From the NCBI RefSeq assembly GCF_016406145.1, contig NZ_CP066306.1, forward strand, positions 1,054,001 to 1,118,000: a DNA stretch of 64,000 nucleotides. Reading direction: 5' to 3'. Position 1 is the stretch's first letter; each line of letters begins with the position of its first letter. Both the position numbers and the translations under genes were made by a program. The notes beneath the pieces were generated by a model, which saw nothing but the letters and a program-made list of their open reading frames with translations, was not told the DNA's origin and made no database searches. Below are positions 57,513 to 64,000 of the stretch, in pieces. Source of the stretch: Pseudomonas putida. GTDB lineage: Bacteria > Pseudomonadota > Gammaproteobacteria > Pseudomonadales > Pseudomonadaceae.

Positions 57513-58988
57513 ATGTCGGAAACTTCGACCATAGTTTTAGGTGCCGGCCCAGATGGCCAGCCTGTGCATCAAGCCATGCGCCTGGCTAACCGCCATGGGT
57601 TGGTCGCCGGTGCCACCGGTACCGGCAAGACCGTAACCTTGCAGCACCTGGCGGAAATATTCAGTGATGCCGGCGTGGCAGTGTTCGCTGCCGATGTCAA
57701 AGGAGACCTGTGCGGTGTCGGTGCGGCTGGAGCGCCCCAGGGCAAGGTGGCCGAGCGCATCGCCGGCATGCCCTGGTTGGGGTACAAGGCGCAGGCCTAT
57801 CCGTTGAGCCTATGGGATATCGCCGGGCAGTCCGGCCACCCGCTGCGCACTACTCTTAGTGAGATGGGGCCGCTGTTGCTTGGCAATCTGCTAGAGCTGA
57901 CCGACAGCCAGCAGGCTGCGTTGTATGCCGCATTCAAGGTGGCCGACCGTGACGGGTTGCTGCTGCTCGATCTCAAGGACCTCAAGGCGCTGCTGGCACA
58001 CCTTAAAGACAATCCCCAGTTGCTGGGCGAAGACAGTGCGCTTATGACCACGGCCTCGACCCAGGCACTCTTGCGTCGTTTGGCAACGCTGGAGCAGCAG
58101 GGCGCCGAAGCGCTGTTCGGTGAGCCGGCATTGCAACTGGAGGACCTATTGCGCACGGACGCTGATGGTCGTGGGCGAATTCATCTGCTCGATGCCAGCC
58201 GGTTGGTGCATGAGGCCCCGAAGGTATACGCCACCTTCCTGCTGTGGCTGCTGGCCGAGCTGTTCGAGCAATTGCCGGAGCGAGGCGATGCCGACAAGCC
58301 GGTGCTTGCGCTGTTTTTCGACGAAGCGCACCTACTGTTCAACGGTACCCCGAAAGCTCTGCAGGATCGCTTGGAACAGGTGGTTAGGCTCATTCGCTCC
58401 AAGGGCGTGGGGGTATTCTTTGTCACCCAGTCGCCGGGCGATCTGCCCGACAGCGTTCTGGCCCAATTGGGGTTGCGCATACAGCATGGGCTACGGGCCT
58501 TTACCGCCAAAGAGCAAAAATCGCTGCGGGCCGTGGCAGACGGCTTCCGCCCCAATCCGGCATTCGACACTCTGGCAGTGCTGACCGAGCTGGGGATTGG
58601 CGAGGCTCTGGTGGGTACGCTTGAAGAAAGGGGGACGCCGGCGATGGTTCAGCGGGTGTTGATTGCGCCGCCGCAATCGCGAATCGGGCCGTTGAGTGTG
58701 GCCGAGCGTAGTGCGCTGATAGCAGCGTCACCGCTGGCGGGGCGCTATGACAAGCCGATTGACCGGGAGTCGGCGTATGAAATGCTGGCCCGGCGCAAAG
58801 GTGAGGCGGTAGAGCCGGTACCGGTGCCCAAGGCGGATGAAGACAGCTTGGTCGACAAGGCCGGGGATTTCTTGCAGAGCGCGGCGGGGCAGGCGATCAA
58901 GTCCGCGGTTCGTCAGGCGGCCAATCAGTTGGGGCGCCAACTGGTGCGGGGGTTGATGGGGTCGTTGCTCGGGGGCAAGAAGCGTTAG
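57513..58988 (+). CDS. HerA-type ATPase, YjgR (DUF853) family
   Basis: 491 residues. Walker A is GATGTGKTVTL (about 36-46) and Walker B is VLALFFDEAHLLF (about 260-272), followed by the sensor FFVTQSPGDLP. It belongs to the HerA-FtsK ATPase clan. The YjgR branch is widespread but its role is unproven. The start ATG at 57513 is preceded by GAGGA; the frame continues upstream without a good start. Confidence 0.87.
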   Translation: MSETSTIVLGAGPDGQPVHQAMRLANRHGLVAGATGTGKTVTLQHLAEIFSDAGVAVFAADVKGDLCGVGAAGAPQGKVAERIAGMPWLGYKAQAYPLSLWDIAGQSGHPLRTTLSEMGPLLLGNLLELTDSQQAALYAAFKVADRDGLLLLDLKDLKALLAHLKDNPQLLGEDSALMTTASTQALLRRLATLEQQGAEALFGEPALQLEDLLRTDADGRGRIHLLDASRLVHEAPKVYATFLLWLLAELFEQLPERGDADKPVLALFFDEAHLLFNGTPKALQDRLEQVVRLIRSKGVGVFFVTQSPGDLPDSVLAQLGLRIQHGLRAFTAKEQKSLRAVADGFRPNPAFDTLAVLTELGIGEALVGTLEERGTPAMVQRVLIAPPQSRIGPLSVAERSALIAASPLAGRYDKPIDRESAYEMLARRKGEAVEPVPVPKADEDSLVDKAGDFLQSAAGQAIKSAVRQAANQLGRQLVRGLMGSLLGGKKR

Positions 58989-59002
58989 CATTCACAGGGA
59001 CC

Positions 59003-59075
59003 GCGCAGCTCTTGAGGGCTGCGCTGTACCTGTGGGAGTCGGCTTGCCGGCGATGGGCCGCAAAGCGGCCCTTTT
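59003..59075. repeat. REP-like element between convergent genes
   Basis: GCGCAGCTCTTGAGGGCTGCGC (59003-59024) and TGTGGGAGTCGGCTTGCCGGCGATGGGCCGCAAAGCGGCCCTTTT (to 59075) are hairpins of REP type, with a T tract at the end on the plus strand. They lie between the HerA-like ATPase and pitA. Confidence 0.72.
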
Positions 59076-59092
59076 CACGGCACTGTTATGGC

Positions 59093-60565
59093 TCAGCCGA
59101 TAGCCTTGGATGCCAGCCAGAACAAGCCAGCCGCCAGGCCCATCGTCGCCGGCAGGGTCAATACCCAGGCCAGCAGGATGGTTTTTACTGTGCCGCCTTG
59201 CAGGCCGCTCTTGTTGGCAACCATGGTGCCGGCCACGCCGGACGACAGCACGTGGGTGGTCGAAACCGGCAGGGCGAACACGTTGGCCATGCCAATGGCG
59301 CATGCTGCGGTGATCTGGGCCGACATGCCCTGGGCATAGGTCATGCCCTGTTTGCCGATCTTCTCGCCTACGGTCAGTACCACGCGTTTCCAGCCGACCA
59401 TGGTGCCCAGGCCCAGAGCCAGGGCGACGGCAACGATTACCCAGAACGGGGCATATTCGGTGGTGGCGGTGAGGTCCTTGCGCAACTTGTCGAGGTCGGC
59501 CTTTTCACGTGCATCCAGCCCCGGCAGCTTGCCGACCTTTTTCGCCGTGTCATCCAGGCAGAGCAGGTAGCGGCGCACTTCCACGCGCTTGTCGGCTTCC
59601 AGGGCACGGTAATCGGTCACGCCCTGCAGCGAGGATTGCAATGCTGCGATGGTGGGCTCGGTCTGCTGCGGGTTGCAACTGAACTGCTCCGGGAGGTCGC
59701 TGGCCTGTGCCTTGCCCAGTGCCAGGAACTCGCCCAGGGTGGCGGCGTTGCGCTGGTAGAACTGGCTCAGGTGCATCGTTGCGTCGCGGGTGCGCTCGAT
59801 CTGGTAGGTAGTGCTGTTCAGGTCGAGCACGAACTTGGCCGGAACAATGCCGATCAGTACCAGCATGATCAGGCCGATGCCTTTCTGGCCATCGTTGGAG
59901 CCGTGTACGAAGCTCACGCCCATTGCCGAAATCACCAACACCAGGCGGTTCCAGAAGGGTGGATGCTTCTTGTCGTCGAGCTTGCGGCGCTGTTCCGGTG
60001 TCTTGTGCATCTTCGACAGCGGGCGCCACCATTTCAGGCCGAGCAGCAACAGCGCAGCGACAGCAAAGCCGGCCATGGGCGAAATGACCAGTGACATGGC
60101 GATGTCGATCGCCTTCTGCCAGTTGACGCCGTCACCCAAGGGAATGTCGCTGATCAGGGCATTGGCCAGGCCCACGCCAAGGATCGAACCGATCAGGGTG
60201 TGCGAACTCGAGGCCGGGATGCCGAAATACCAGGTGCCCAGGTTCCAGGTGATGGCCGCAGCCAGCAACGAGAAGACCATGGCCAGGCCATGCCCGGTGT
60301 TCACATTGATCAGCAGCTCGACCGGCAGCAGGTGAACGATGGCGTAAGCCACCCCGACACCGCCCAGCAGAACGCCAAGGAAGTTGAACACCCCGGAGAA
60401 GAACACGGCCAGGTGTGGTGGCATGGCTTTGGTATAGATGACGGTGGCTACCGCGTTGGCGGTGTCATGAAAGCCATTGATGAACTCGAATGCGAGCACG
60501 AAGGTCAGGGCGAGCAGCAGGCTCACCAATACCCAGGCATCCAGTCCGCTGAATAAATCGATCAT
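59093..60565 (-). CDS. pitA: low-affinity inorganic phosphate transporter PitA
   Basis: 490 residues with about ten transmembrane helices. The Pit signature NGFHDTANAVATVIYTKAMPP (about 31-51) and the C-terminal GMANVFALPVSTTHVLSSG repeat are complete. It imports phosphate with a divalent cation by proton symport. The central hydrophilic loop contains CNPQQTEPTI. It has a long leader region with an inverted repeat. Confidence 0.93.
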   Translation of the reverse strand: MIDLFSGLDAWVLVSLLLALTFVLAFEFINGFHDTANAVATVIYTKAMPPHLAVFFSGVFNFLGVLLGGVGVAYAIVHLLPVELLINVNTGHGLAMVFSLLAAAITWNLGTWYFGIPASSSHTLIGSILGVGLANALISDIPLGDGVNWQKAIDIAMSLVISPMAGFAVAALLLLGLKWWRPLSKMHKTPEQRRKLDDKKHPPFWNRLVLVISAMGVSFVHGSNDGQKGIGLIMLVLIGIVPAKFVLDLNSTTYQIERTRDATMHLSQFYQRNAATLGEFLALGKAQASDLPEQFSCNPQQTEPTIAALQSSLQGVTDYRALEADKRVEVRRYLLCLDDTAKKVGKLPGLDAREKADLDKLRKDLTATTEYAPFWVIVAVALALGLGTMVGWKRVVLTVGEKIGKQGMTYAQGMSAQITAACAIGMANVFALPVSTTHVLSSGVAGTMVANKSGLQGGTVKTILLAWVLTLPATMGLAAGLFWLASKAIG

Positions 60566-60882
60566 GAAGGTTGTCTGGCGGTCATTTGGGGGGCGGGATT
60601 ATGCCAGAAAACCTTGGCAATCGATGCACCCGCAGCTGACCGATGGCAGTCTTTTGATCGACTTCCAAGCGTTGTCGTCCACGGAGTAATGCGTAGAAGG
60701 TTTCGCTAAAAATCACAAAAAACGCCGAATTTCGCCGTATTCCTGTAAACGGGAATGGCTATTCATGATTCAAACGACTGTATGAAATTTGTGTAATTCC
60801 ATTTCATACTCGGCCTGTCGGTAACGATCGGTCCCGCGAGCGCCGGCCTCGACCGCCAATGCAATTGCCCGCGGCAAACGGC
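60566..60882. other. 317-base gap upstream of pitA with a 9-bp inverted repeat
   Basis: The only clear structure is GTATGAAAT (60780-60788), 12 bases, ATTTCATAC (60801-60809), a perfect 9-bp inverted repeat. It could be an operator for pitA or a 3' structure of the small minus-strand gene. No reading frame in the gap looks real. Confidence 0.55.
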
Positions 60883-61083
60883 TCAGGTGTCTTCGTTGCG
60901 CAACTCTTTCTCCATCTTTTCCAGTTCCTGGTTGAAGGCCTGATCCTGGACCGTGGCCCGTTTGCGCCAAGGTTTGCGCTCCGGTTCCGGTTGAGCGGCG
61001 TAAGTGGTGACTTCACCACCGTAAACTTCCTTGTAACGTTCAGCCTGGCGCTCCAGTTCCGCGCGCAGTTCATCTTTCGTCAC
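60883..61083 (-). CDS. small hypothetical charged protein
   Basis: 66 residues from a GTG at 61083 (reading MTKDELRAELERQAERYKEV). It is hydrophilic, helical and Glu/Lys/Arg-rich, with a KPWRKRATVQDQAFNQELEKMEKELRN tail. It has a weak upstream AGGT. A longer frame upstream would contain non-homologous residues. Function unknown; it is conserved-looking in composition. Confidence 0.65.
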   Translation of the reverse strand: MTKDELRAELERQAERYKEVYGGEVTTYAAQPEPERKPWRKRATVQDQAFNQELEKMEKELRNEDT

Positions 61084-61365
61084 AGTAGTACCTGAATGTA
61101 AAAAGTGGCCGGTAGTGCGTGCACGTGCACGTTGCCCATGCACAGGGCGTGCTGGTCGTCGGATAAGGGTCAGGCCGTAAGTGCCTTGCCCGAATGCGGA
61201 TCCGGGCCAGCCGACTGGATTATAGCAATCGATAAAACGCCAGACAGTGTTATTTACCCAGCCCTTACAACCGTCGTTCAAGTTGCAGGTAATGGCTGCT
61301 TGTGCAAAGTTTGAACGGCCGGCGCATGGAAAGTTCGCTGCTGTTCAGATACCAGGCAGGGAAAT

Positions 61366-61461
61366 AAAAACGGCCTCGCACAAAGACGAGGCCGTTGCCT
61401 GGGGACTTCTACGGTGGGTACCTGACCAGTCTCTCCAAAGAAGCCACAAGTGGCAGTAGAA
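61366..61461 (-). ncRNA. candidate small RNA with strong terminator, divergent from pcaR
   Basis: On the minus strand a 10-bp stem AACGGCCTCG-tctttgtg-CGAGGCCGTT (61396-61369) ends in a five-T run at 61366-61370, with no minus-strand gene upstream to need it. Just before it are GCCAC-TT-GTGGC (61454-61443) and a long-range TTCTAC/GTAGAA pairing (61461-61456 with 61412-61407). A TTGACC/TATACC-like promoter pair (61489-61484 and 61468-61463, spacer 15) precedes. The predicted RNA is about 95 nt. I do not recognise its family. Confidence 0.55.
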
Positions 61462-61490
61462 AGGTATAAGTAAACGTGTCAGCGGTCAAT

Positions 61491-61523
61491 TGCGATTATC
61501 GGCCGTTTGTTCGATAATCGCAC
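61491..61523. promoter_or_regulatory. PcaR-type operator between pcaR and the candidate small RNA
   Basis: GTTCGATAATCGCAC (61509-61523) matches exactly the PcaR site described at pcaI. The inverted half TGCGATTATC (61491-61500) makes a 10-bp inverted repeat with GATAATCGCA and a 12-base spacer. It lies 28 bases before the pcaR ATG and fits autoregulation. Confidence 0.75.
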
Positions 61524-61550
61524 GAAGCAGCGAATTTTTTGAGGTGAGCG

Positions 61551-62426
61551 ATGAGTGACGAAATCCCGGCCAACGAATCTGCCAGCCCGGAGTCGGTACG
61601 CCCGAGCGCCCCTGCCTTGGCGCCGCCGATCGTGGCCTCCCCAGCCAAGCGTATTCAGGCATTTACTGGTGACCCGGACTTCATGACCTCGCTGGCGCGG
61701 GGCCTTGCCGTGATCCAGGCATTTCAGGAGCGCAAGCGCCATCTGACCATCGCTCAGATCAGCCACCGCACCGAGATCCCACGAGCGGCGGTGCGTCGTT
61801 GCCTGCATACGCTGATCAAGCTCGGCTACGCCACGACCGACGGGCGTACCTATTCGCTGCTGCCCAAGGTGCTGACCCTCGGCCATGCCTACCTTTCGTC
61901 GACGCCCCTGGCGATGTCGGCCCAGCCCTATCTGGACCGCATCAGCGATCAATTGCACGAGGCTGCCAACATGGCCACCCTCGAAGGCGACGATATTCTT
62001 TATATAGCCCGCTCGGCCACTGTGGAGCGGTTGATATCGGTCGATCTGTCAGTCGGTGGGCGGCTGCCGGCCTACTGCACGTCGATGGGGCGCATTCTGT
62101 TGGCAGCGATGGACGACACCAGCTTGCGCGAGTACCTCGACCGCGCCGACCTCAAGGCTCGCACCAGCCGTACCTTGCATGATCCGGAGTCGCTGTTCGC
62201 TTGTATTCAGCAGGTGCGTGAGCAGGGCTGGTGCGTAGTCGACCAGGAACTGGAGCAGGGGCTGCGCTCGATTGCTGTGCCGATCTATGATGCTTCCGGG
62301 CAGGTACTTGCGGCGTTGAATGTCAGTACCCATGTGGGGCGTGTGAGCCGAAGCGAGCTGGAACAGCGGTTCTTACCGATCCTGCTGGCATCCAGTCGCG
62401 ATCTTTGCCATCAGTTGTTTGGCTGA
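61551..62426 (+). CDS. pcaR: IclR-family regulator PcaR
   Basis: 291 residues. A Pro/Ser/Ala-rich leader of about 35 residues is followed by the IclR winged HTH (LTIAQISHRTEIPRAAVRRCLHTLIKLGYA) and the effector domain (ISVDLSVGGRLPAYCTSMGRILLAA). PcaR with beta-ketoadipate activates the pca genes of protocatechuate degradation and pcaK. GAGGTG precedes the ATG. Exact PcaR sites flank it. Confidence 0.95.
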   Translation: MSDEIPANESASPESVRPSAPALAPPIVASPAKRIQAFTGDPDFMTSLARGLAVIQAFQERKRHLTIAQISHRTEIPRAAVRRCLHTLIKLGYATTDGRTYSLLPKVLTLGHAYLSSTPLAMSAQPYLDRISDQLHEAANMATLEGDDILYIARSATVERLISVDLSVGGRLPAYCTSMGRILLAAMDDTSLREYLDRADLKARTSRTLHDPESLFACIQQVREQGWCVVDQELEQGLRSIAVPIYDASGQVLAALNVSTHVGRVSRSELEQRFLPILLASSRDLCHQLFG

Positions 62427-62459
62427 AACACGTACAGCCCGTCGTGCCGCTGTGCACTG

Positions 62460-62499
62460 TTATCGAACATGCCAACCGTTTCCTGTTCGATAAACGCAC
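62460..62499. promoter_or_regulatory. PcaR-type operator upstream of pcaK
   Basis: GTTCGATAAACGCAC (62485-62499) matches the PcaR site in 14 of 15 positions. The inverted TTATCGAAC (62460-62468) forms a pair with GTTCGATAA and a 16-base spacer. It is about 250 bases before the pcaK ATG. Confidence 0.7.
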
Positions 62500-62555
62500 A
62501 GTGTCGCTCTGGACGAATTGCGCGCCCTCCATTGGCTGATTAATGTCTCTCGCAG

Positions 62556-62585
62556 CGGTCGGCTGTGCCGACCGAACAAGAAAAA
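62556..62585 (+). promoter_or_regulatory. pcaK leader hairpin and Crc/Hfq-type A-rich motif
   Basis: CGGTCGGC-TGT-GCCGACCG (62556-62574) is a perfect 8-bp stem. It is followed at once by AACAAGAA (62575-62582) and AAGAAAAA (62578-62585), both fitting the AAnAAnAA catabolite-activity motif. No T tract, so not an obvious terminator. Confidence 0.55.
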
Positions 62586-62602
62586 CACAAGAGGCGCACA
62601 CC

Positions 62603-62665
62603 ATGACCACTGTCACTTTGCTGCTGCGGCCGCACCCGCACGCAGTTCCGTTGTATCCAGGCTGA
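62603..62665 (+). CDS. possible 20-residue leader peptide before pcaK
   Basis: ATG at 62603 opens MTTVTLLLRPHPHAVPLYPG and stops at 62663. A GAGG lies 9 bases upstream. The peptide has no known family. The A-rich motif and hairpin just before it would place its translation under Crc/Hfq-type control; it could equally be a chance frame. Confidence 0.3.
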   Translation: MTTVTLLLRPHPHAVPLYPG

Positions 62666-62744
62666 ATCAGGCCGCATTTCATCGACTTTGAACCCTGTAC
62701 CGGTTGCCCTTGTGCAGTGGCTCGACTGTGCCCAATTTCTGGAT

Positions 62745-62752
62745 AACAACAA
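62745..62752 (+). promoter_or_regulatory. Crc/Hfq-type motif overlapping the pcaK start codon
   Basis: AACAACAA fits AAnAAnAA exactly and its last A is the first base of the pcaK ATG, with only a weak Shine-Dalgarno upstream. That is the position expected for Crc/Hfq translational repression in pseudomonads. Confidence 0.6.
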
Positions 62753-64000
62753 TGAACAAGCCACAATCTGTCGGGAACTGCCTCGACGTTCAATCATTCA
62801 TCAATGAACAACCGCTGTCGCGCTATCAATGGCGCGCGGTGATCCTTTGCTTCCTGATTGTCTTCCTCGATGGTCTGGATACTGCGGCCATGGGCTTTAT
62901 CGCTCCGGCATTGTCCCAGGAATGGGGCATCGACCGCGCCAGCCTTGGCCCGGTGATGAGCGCCGCATTGATCGGGATGGTGTTCGGTGCCTTGGGGTCT
63001 GGGCCGCTGGCCGACCGCTTTGGCCGCAAGGTCGTGCTGGTAGGTGCGGTATTGGTGTTCGGTGGTTTCAGCCTGGCCTCGGCCTACGCCAGCAACGTCG
63101 ACCAGTTGCTGATGCTGCGCTTTCTGACCGGCCTCGGGCTGGGTGCCGGCATGCCCAATGCCACCACGCTGCTTTCCGAATACACCCCGGAGCGCCTCAA
63201 GTCGCTGTTGGTGACCAGCATGTTCTGCGGTTTCAACCTGGGCATGGCCGGTGGTGGGTTCATTTCCGCGAAGATGATCCCGGCCTACGGCTGGCATAGC
63301 CTGTTGGTGGTGGGCGGTGTGCTGCCGCTGCTGCTGGTTGTGGTGCTGATGGTCTGGCTGCCTGAGTCGGCACGCTTTCTGGTTGTACGCAACCGCGGTA
63401 CCGACAAGGTGCGCAAGACCCTGGCGCCGATTGCACCGGCCGTCGTTGCGCAGGCAGCCAGCTTCAGTGTGCCGGAACAGAAGGCTGTGGCCGCGCGCAA
63501 CGTGTTCGCAGTGATCTTCTCCGGCGCCTATGGCCTGGGGACGATGCTGCTGTGGCTGACCTACTTCATGGGCCTGGTCATCGTCTACCTGCTGACCAGC
63601 TGGCTGCCGACGCTGATGCGTGACAGCGGCGCAAGCATGGAGCAGGCCGCGTTCATCGGTGCGCTGTTCCAGTTCGGTGGCGTACTCAGTGCCGTGGCAG
63701 TAGGCTGGGCCATGGACCGTTACAACCCGCACAAGGTCATCGGTATCTTCTACTTGCTGGCTGGCGTGTTCGCTTATGCGGTAGGGCAGAGCCTGGGCAA
63801 CATTACCGTGCTTGCCACTCTGGTGCTGGTAGCCGGGATGTGTGTGAACGGCGCGCAATCGGCCATGCCTTCGCTGGCGGCGCGGTTCTATCCGACCCAA
63901 GCGCGTGCCACCGGTGTTTCCTGGATGCTCGGCATCGGCCGCTTTGGCGCGATCCTCGGCGCCTGGAGTGGTGCGACCCTGCTTGGCCTGGGCTGGAACT
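62752..64000 (+). CDS. pcaK: 4-hydroxybenzoate/protocatechuate MFS transporter PcaK (5' part)
   Basis: 416 codons are in the window; the family is about 448, so only the last segment is missing. It starts MNKPQSVGNCLDVQSF. The aromatic-acid:H+ symporter signature LDGLDTAAMGFIAPAL is in TM1, GPLADRFGRKVVLVG follows TM2 and LPESARFLVV ends TM6. PcaK imports 4-hydroxybenzoate and also acts as a chemotaxis receptor partner. Its promoter region holds a PcaR operator and A-rich motifs. Confidence 0.95.
   Translation, partial: MNKPQSVGNCLDVQSFINEQPLSRYQWRAVILCFLIVFLDGLDTAAMGFIAPALSQEWGIDRASLGPVMSAALIGMVFGALGSGPLADRFGRKVVLVGAVLVFGGFSLASAYASNVDQLLMLRFLTGLGLGAGMPNATTLLSEYTPERLKSLLVTSMFCGFNLGMAGGGFISAKMIPAYGWHSLLVVGGVLPLLLVVVLMVWLPESARFLVVRNRGTDKVRKTLAPIAPAVVAQAASFSVPEQKAVAARNVFAVIFSGAYGLGTMLLWLTYFMGLVIVYLLTSWLPTLMRDSGASMEQAAFIGALFQFGGVLSAVAVGWAMDRYNPHKVIGIFYLLAGVFAYAVGQSLGNITVLATLVLVAGMCVNGAQSAMPSLAARFYPTQARATGVSWMLGIGRFGAILGAWSGATLLGLGWN

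Noticed and set aside
59012..60094. Plus-strand frame opposite pitA
   Set aside because: Antisense shadow of PitA; no start signals or family features.
60740..60830. Possible Pho box upstream of pitA (CTGTATGAAAT/TTGTGTAATTC)
   Set aside because: Only loose similarity to the CTGTCAT direct repeat; the perfect inverted repeat explains the sequence better.
61118..61130. GTGCACGTGCAC palindrome
   Set aside because: Short GC palindrome in a low-information gap with no neighbouring signals; may be chance.
62794..63900. Minus-strand frame opposite pcaK
   Set aside because: Gln/His-rich antisense frame of the transporter gene.

Overview
This window is GC-rich chromosomal core DNA from a Pseudomonas of the P. 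putida group. The evidence is gene content and codon use: ColRS with its methyltransferase and wapQ targets, an MvaT/TurA-type H-NS analogue, a GABA-receptor-like chemoreceptor, pcaR-pcaK, and the REP-type sequences typical of P. putida. I see no insertion sequence, prophage, integrase, CRISPR array, tRNA or rRNA. From memory, the long-range gene order (kinase, panE, yajQ, mscS, ampG, fxsA, groESL, colRS, mexVW, icmP, bifA, sodB, olsBA, fumarase, pykA, sbcB, mvaT, purU) matches P. aeruginosa PAO1. In P. putida KT2440, as I recall it, groEL sits next to pykA and colRS lies elsewhere.

Layout. 1-4.6 kb: a cobalamin adenosyltransferase start, a sensor kinase and a ketopantoate reductase on the minus strand, divergent from yajQ and an MscS channel. 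4.9-9.2 kb: an MdfA-like exporter, AmpG, a catalytic-Cys-less alkyltransferase-like protein and a DUF481 outer-membrane protein. 9.4-12.9 kb: a HugZ-like protein, FxsA, and groESL with a sigma-32-type promoter. 13-16.7 kb: colR-colS, a ColR-type site, then methyltransferase, wapQ and a small membrane protein. 16.8-21 kb: a MexVW-like RND pump. 21.1-26.3 kb: an imelysin/di-heme/DUF1513 cluster, probably iron-linked. 26.5-31.2 kb: bifA, sodB, argO and argP.

31.2-46.6 kb: an epimerase, a coiled-coil membrane protein, xenB and an ArsR regulator with an operator array, an ACP phosphodiesterase, the ornithine-lipid genes olsB-olsA, an atypical acyl-CoA dehydrogenase, a serine hydrolase, YceI, a phospholipase-D-type synthase, a DJ-1 protein, an acetyltransferase-nitrilase pair, class I fumarase and a ferredoxin reductase. 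46.6-52.3 kb: pykA, a small lipoprotein, a PilZ protein, sbcB, mvaT/turA and purU. 52.3-60.6 kb: a tightly overlapping glycosyltransferase/deacetylase/flippase operon, an mcpG-like chemoreceptor, a HerA-type ATPase and PitA. 60.9-64 kb: a small protein, a candidate minus-strand small RNA, pcaR and the start of pcaK.

The most interesting non-coding signals are the helically phased palindromes between arsR and acpH, the candidate small RNA facing away from pcaR across a PcaR-type inverted repeat, the pcaK leader (operator, hairpin, mini-ORF and two Crc/Hfq-type A-rich motifs), the terminator-like hairpin in front of yajQ, and a repeated inverted element built on GCTTGCA. No wholly new multi-gene system is evident.
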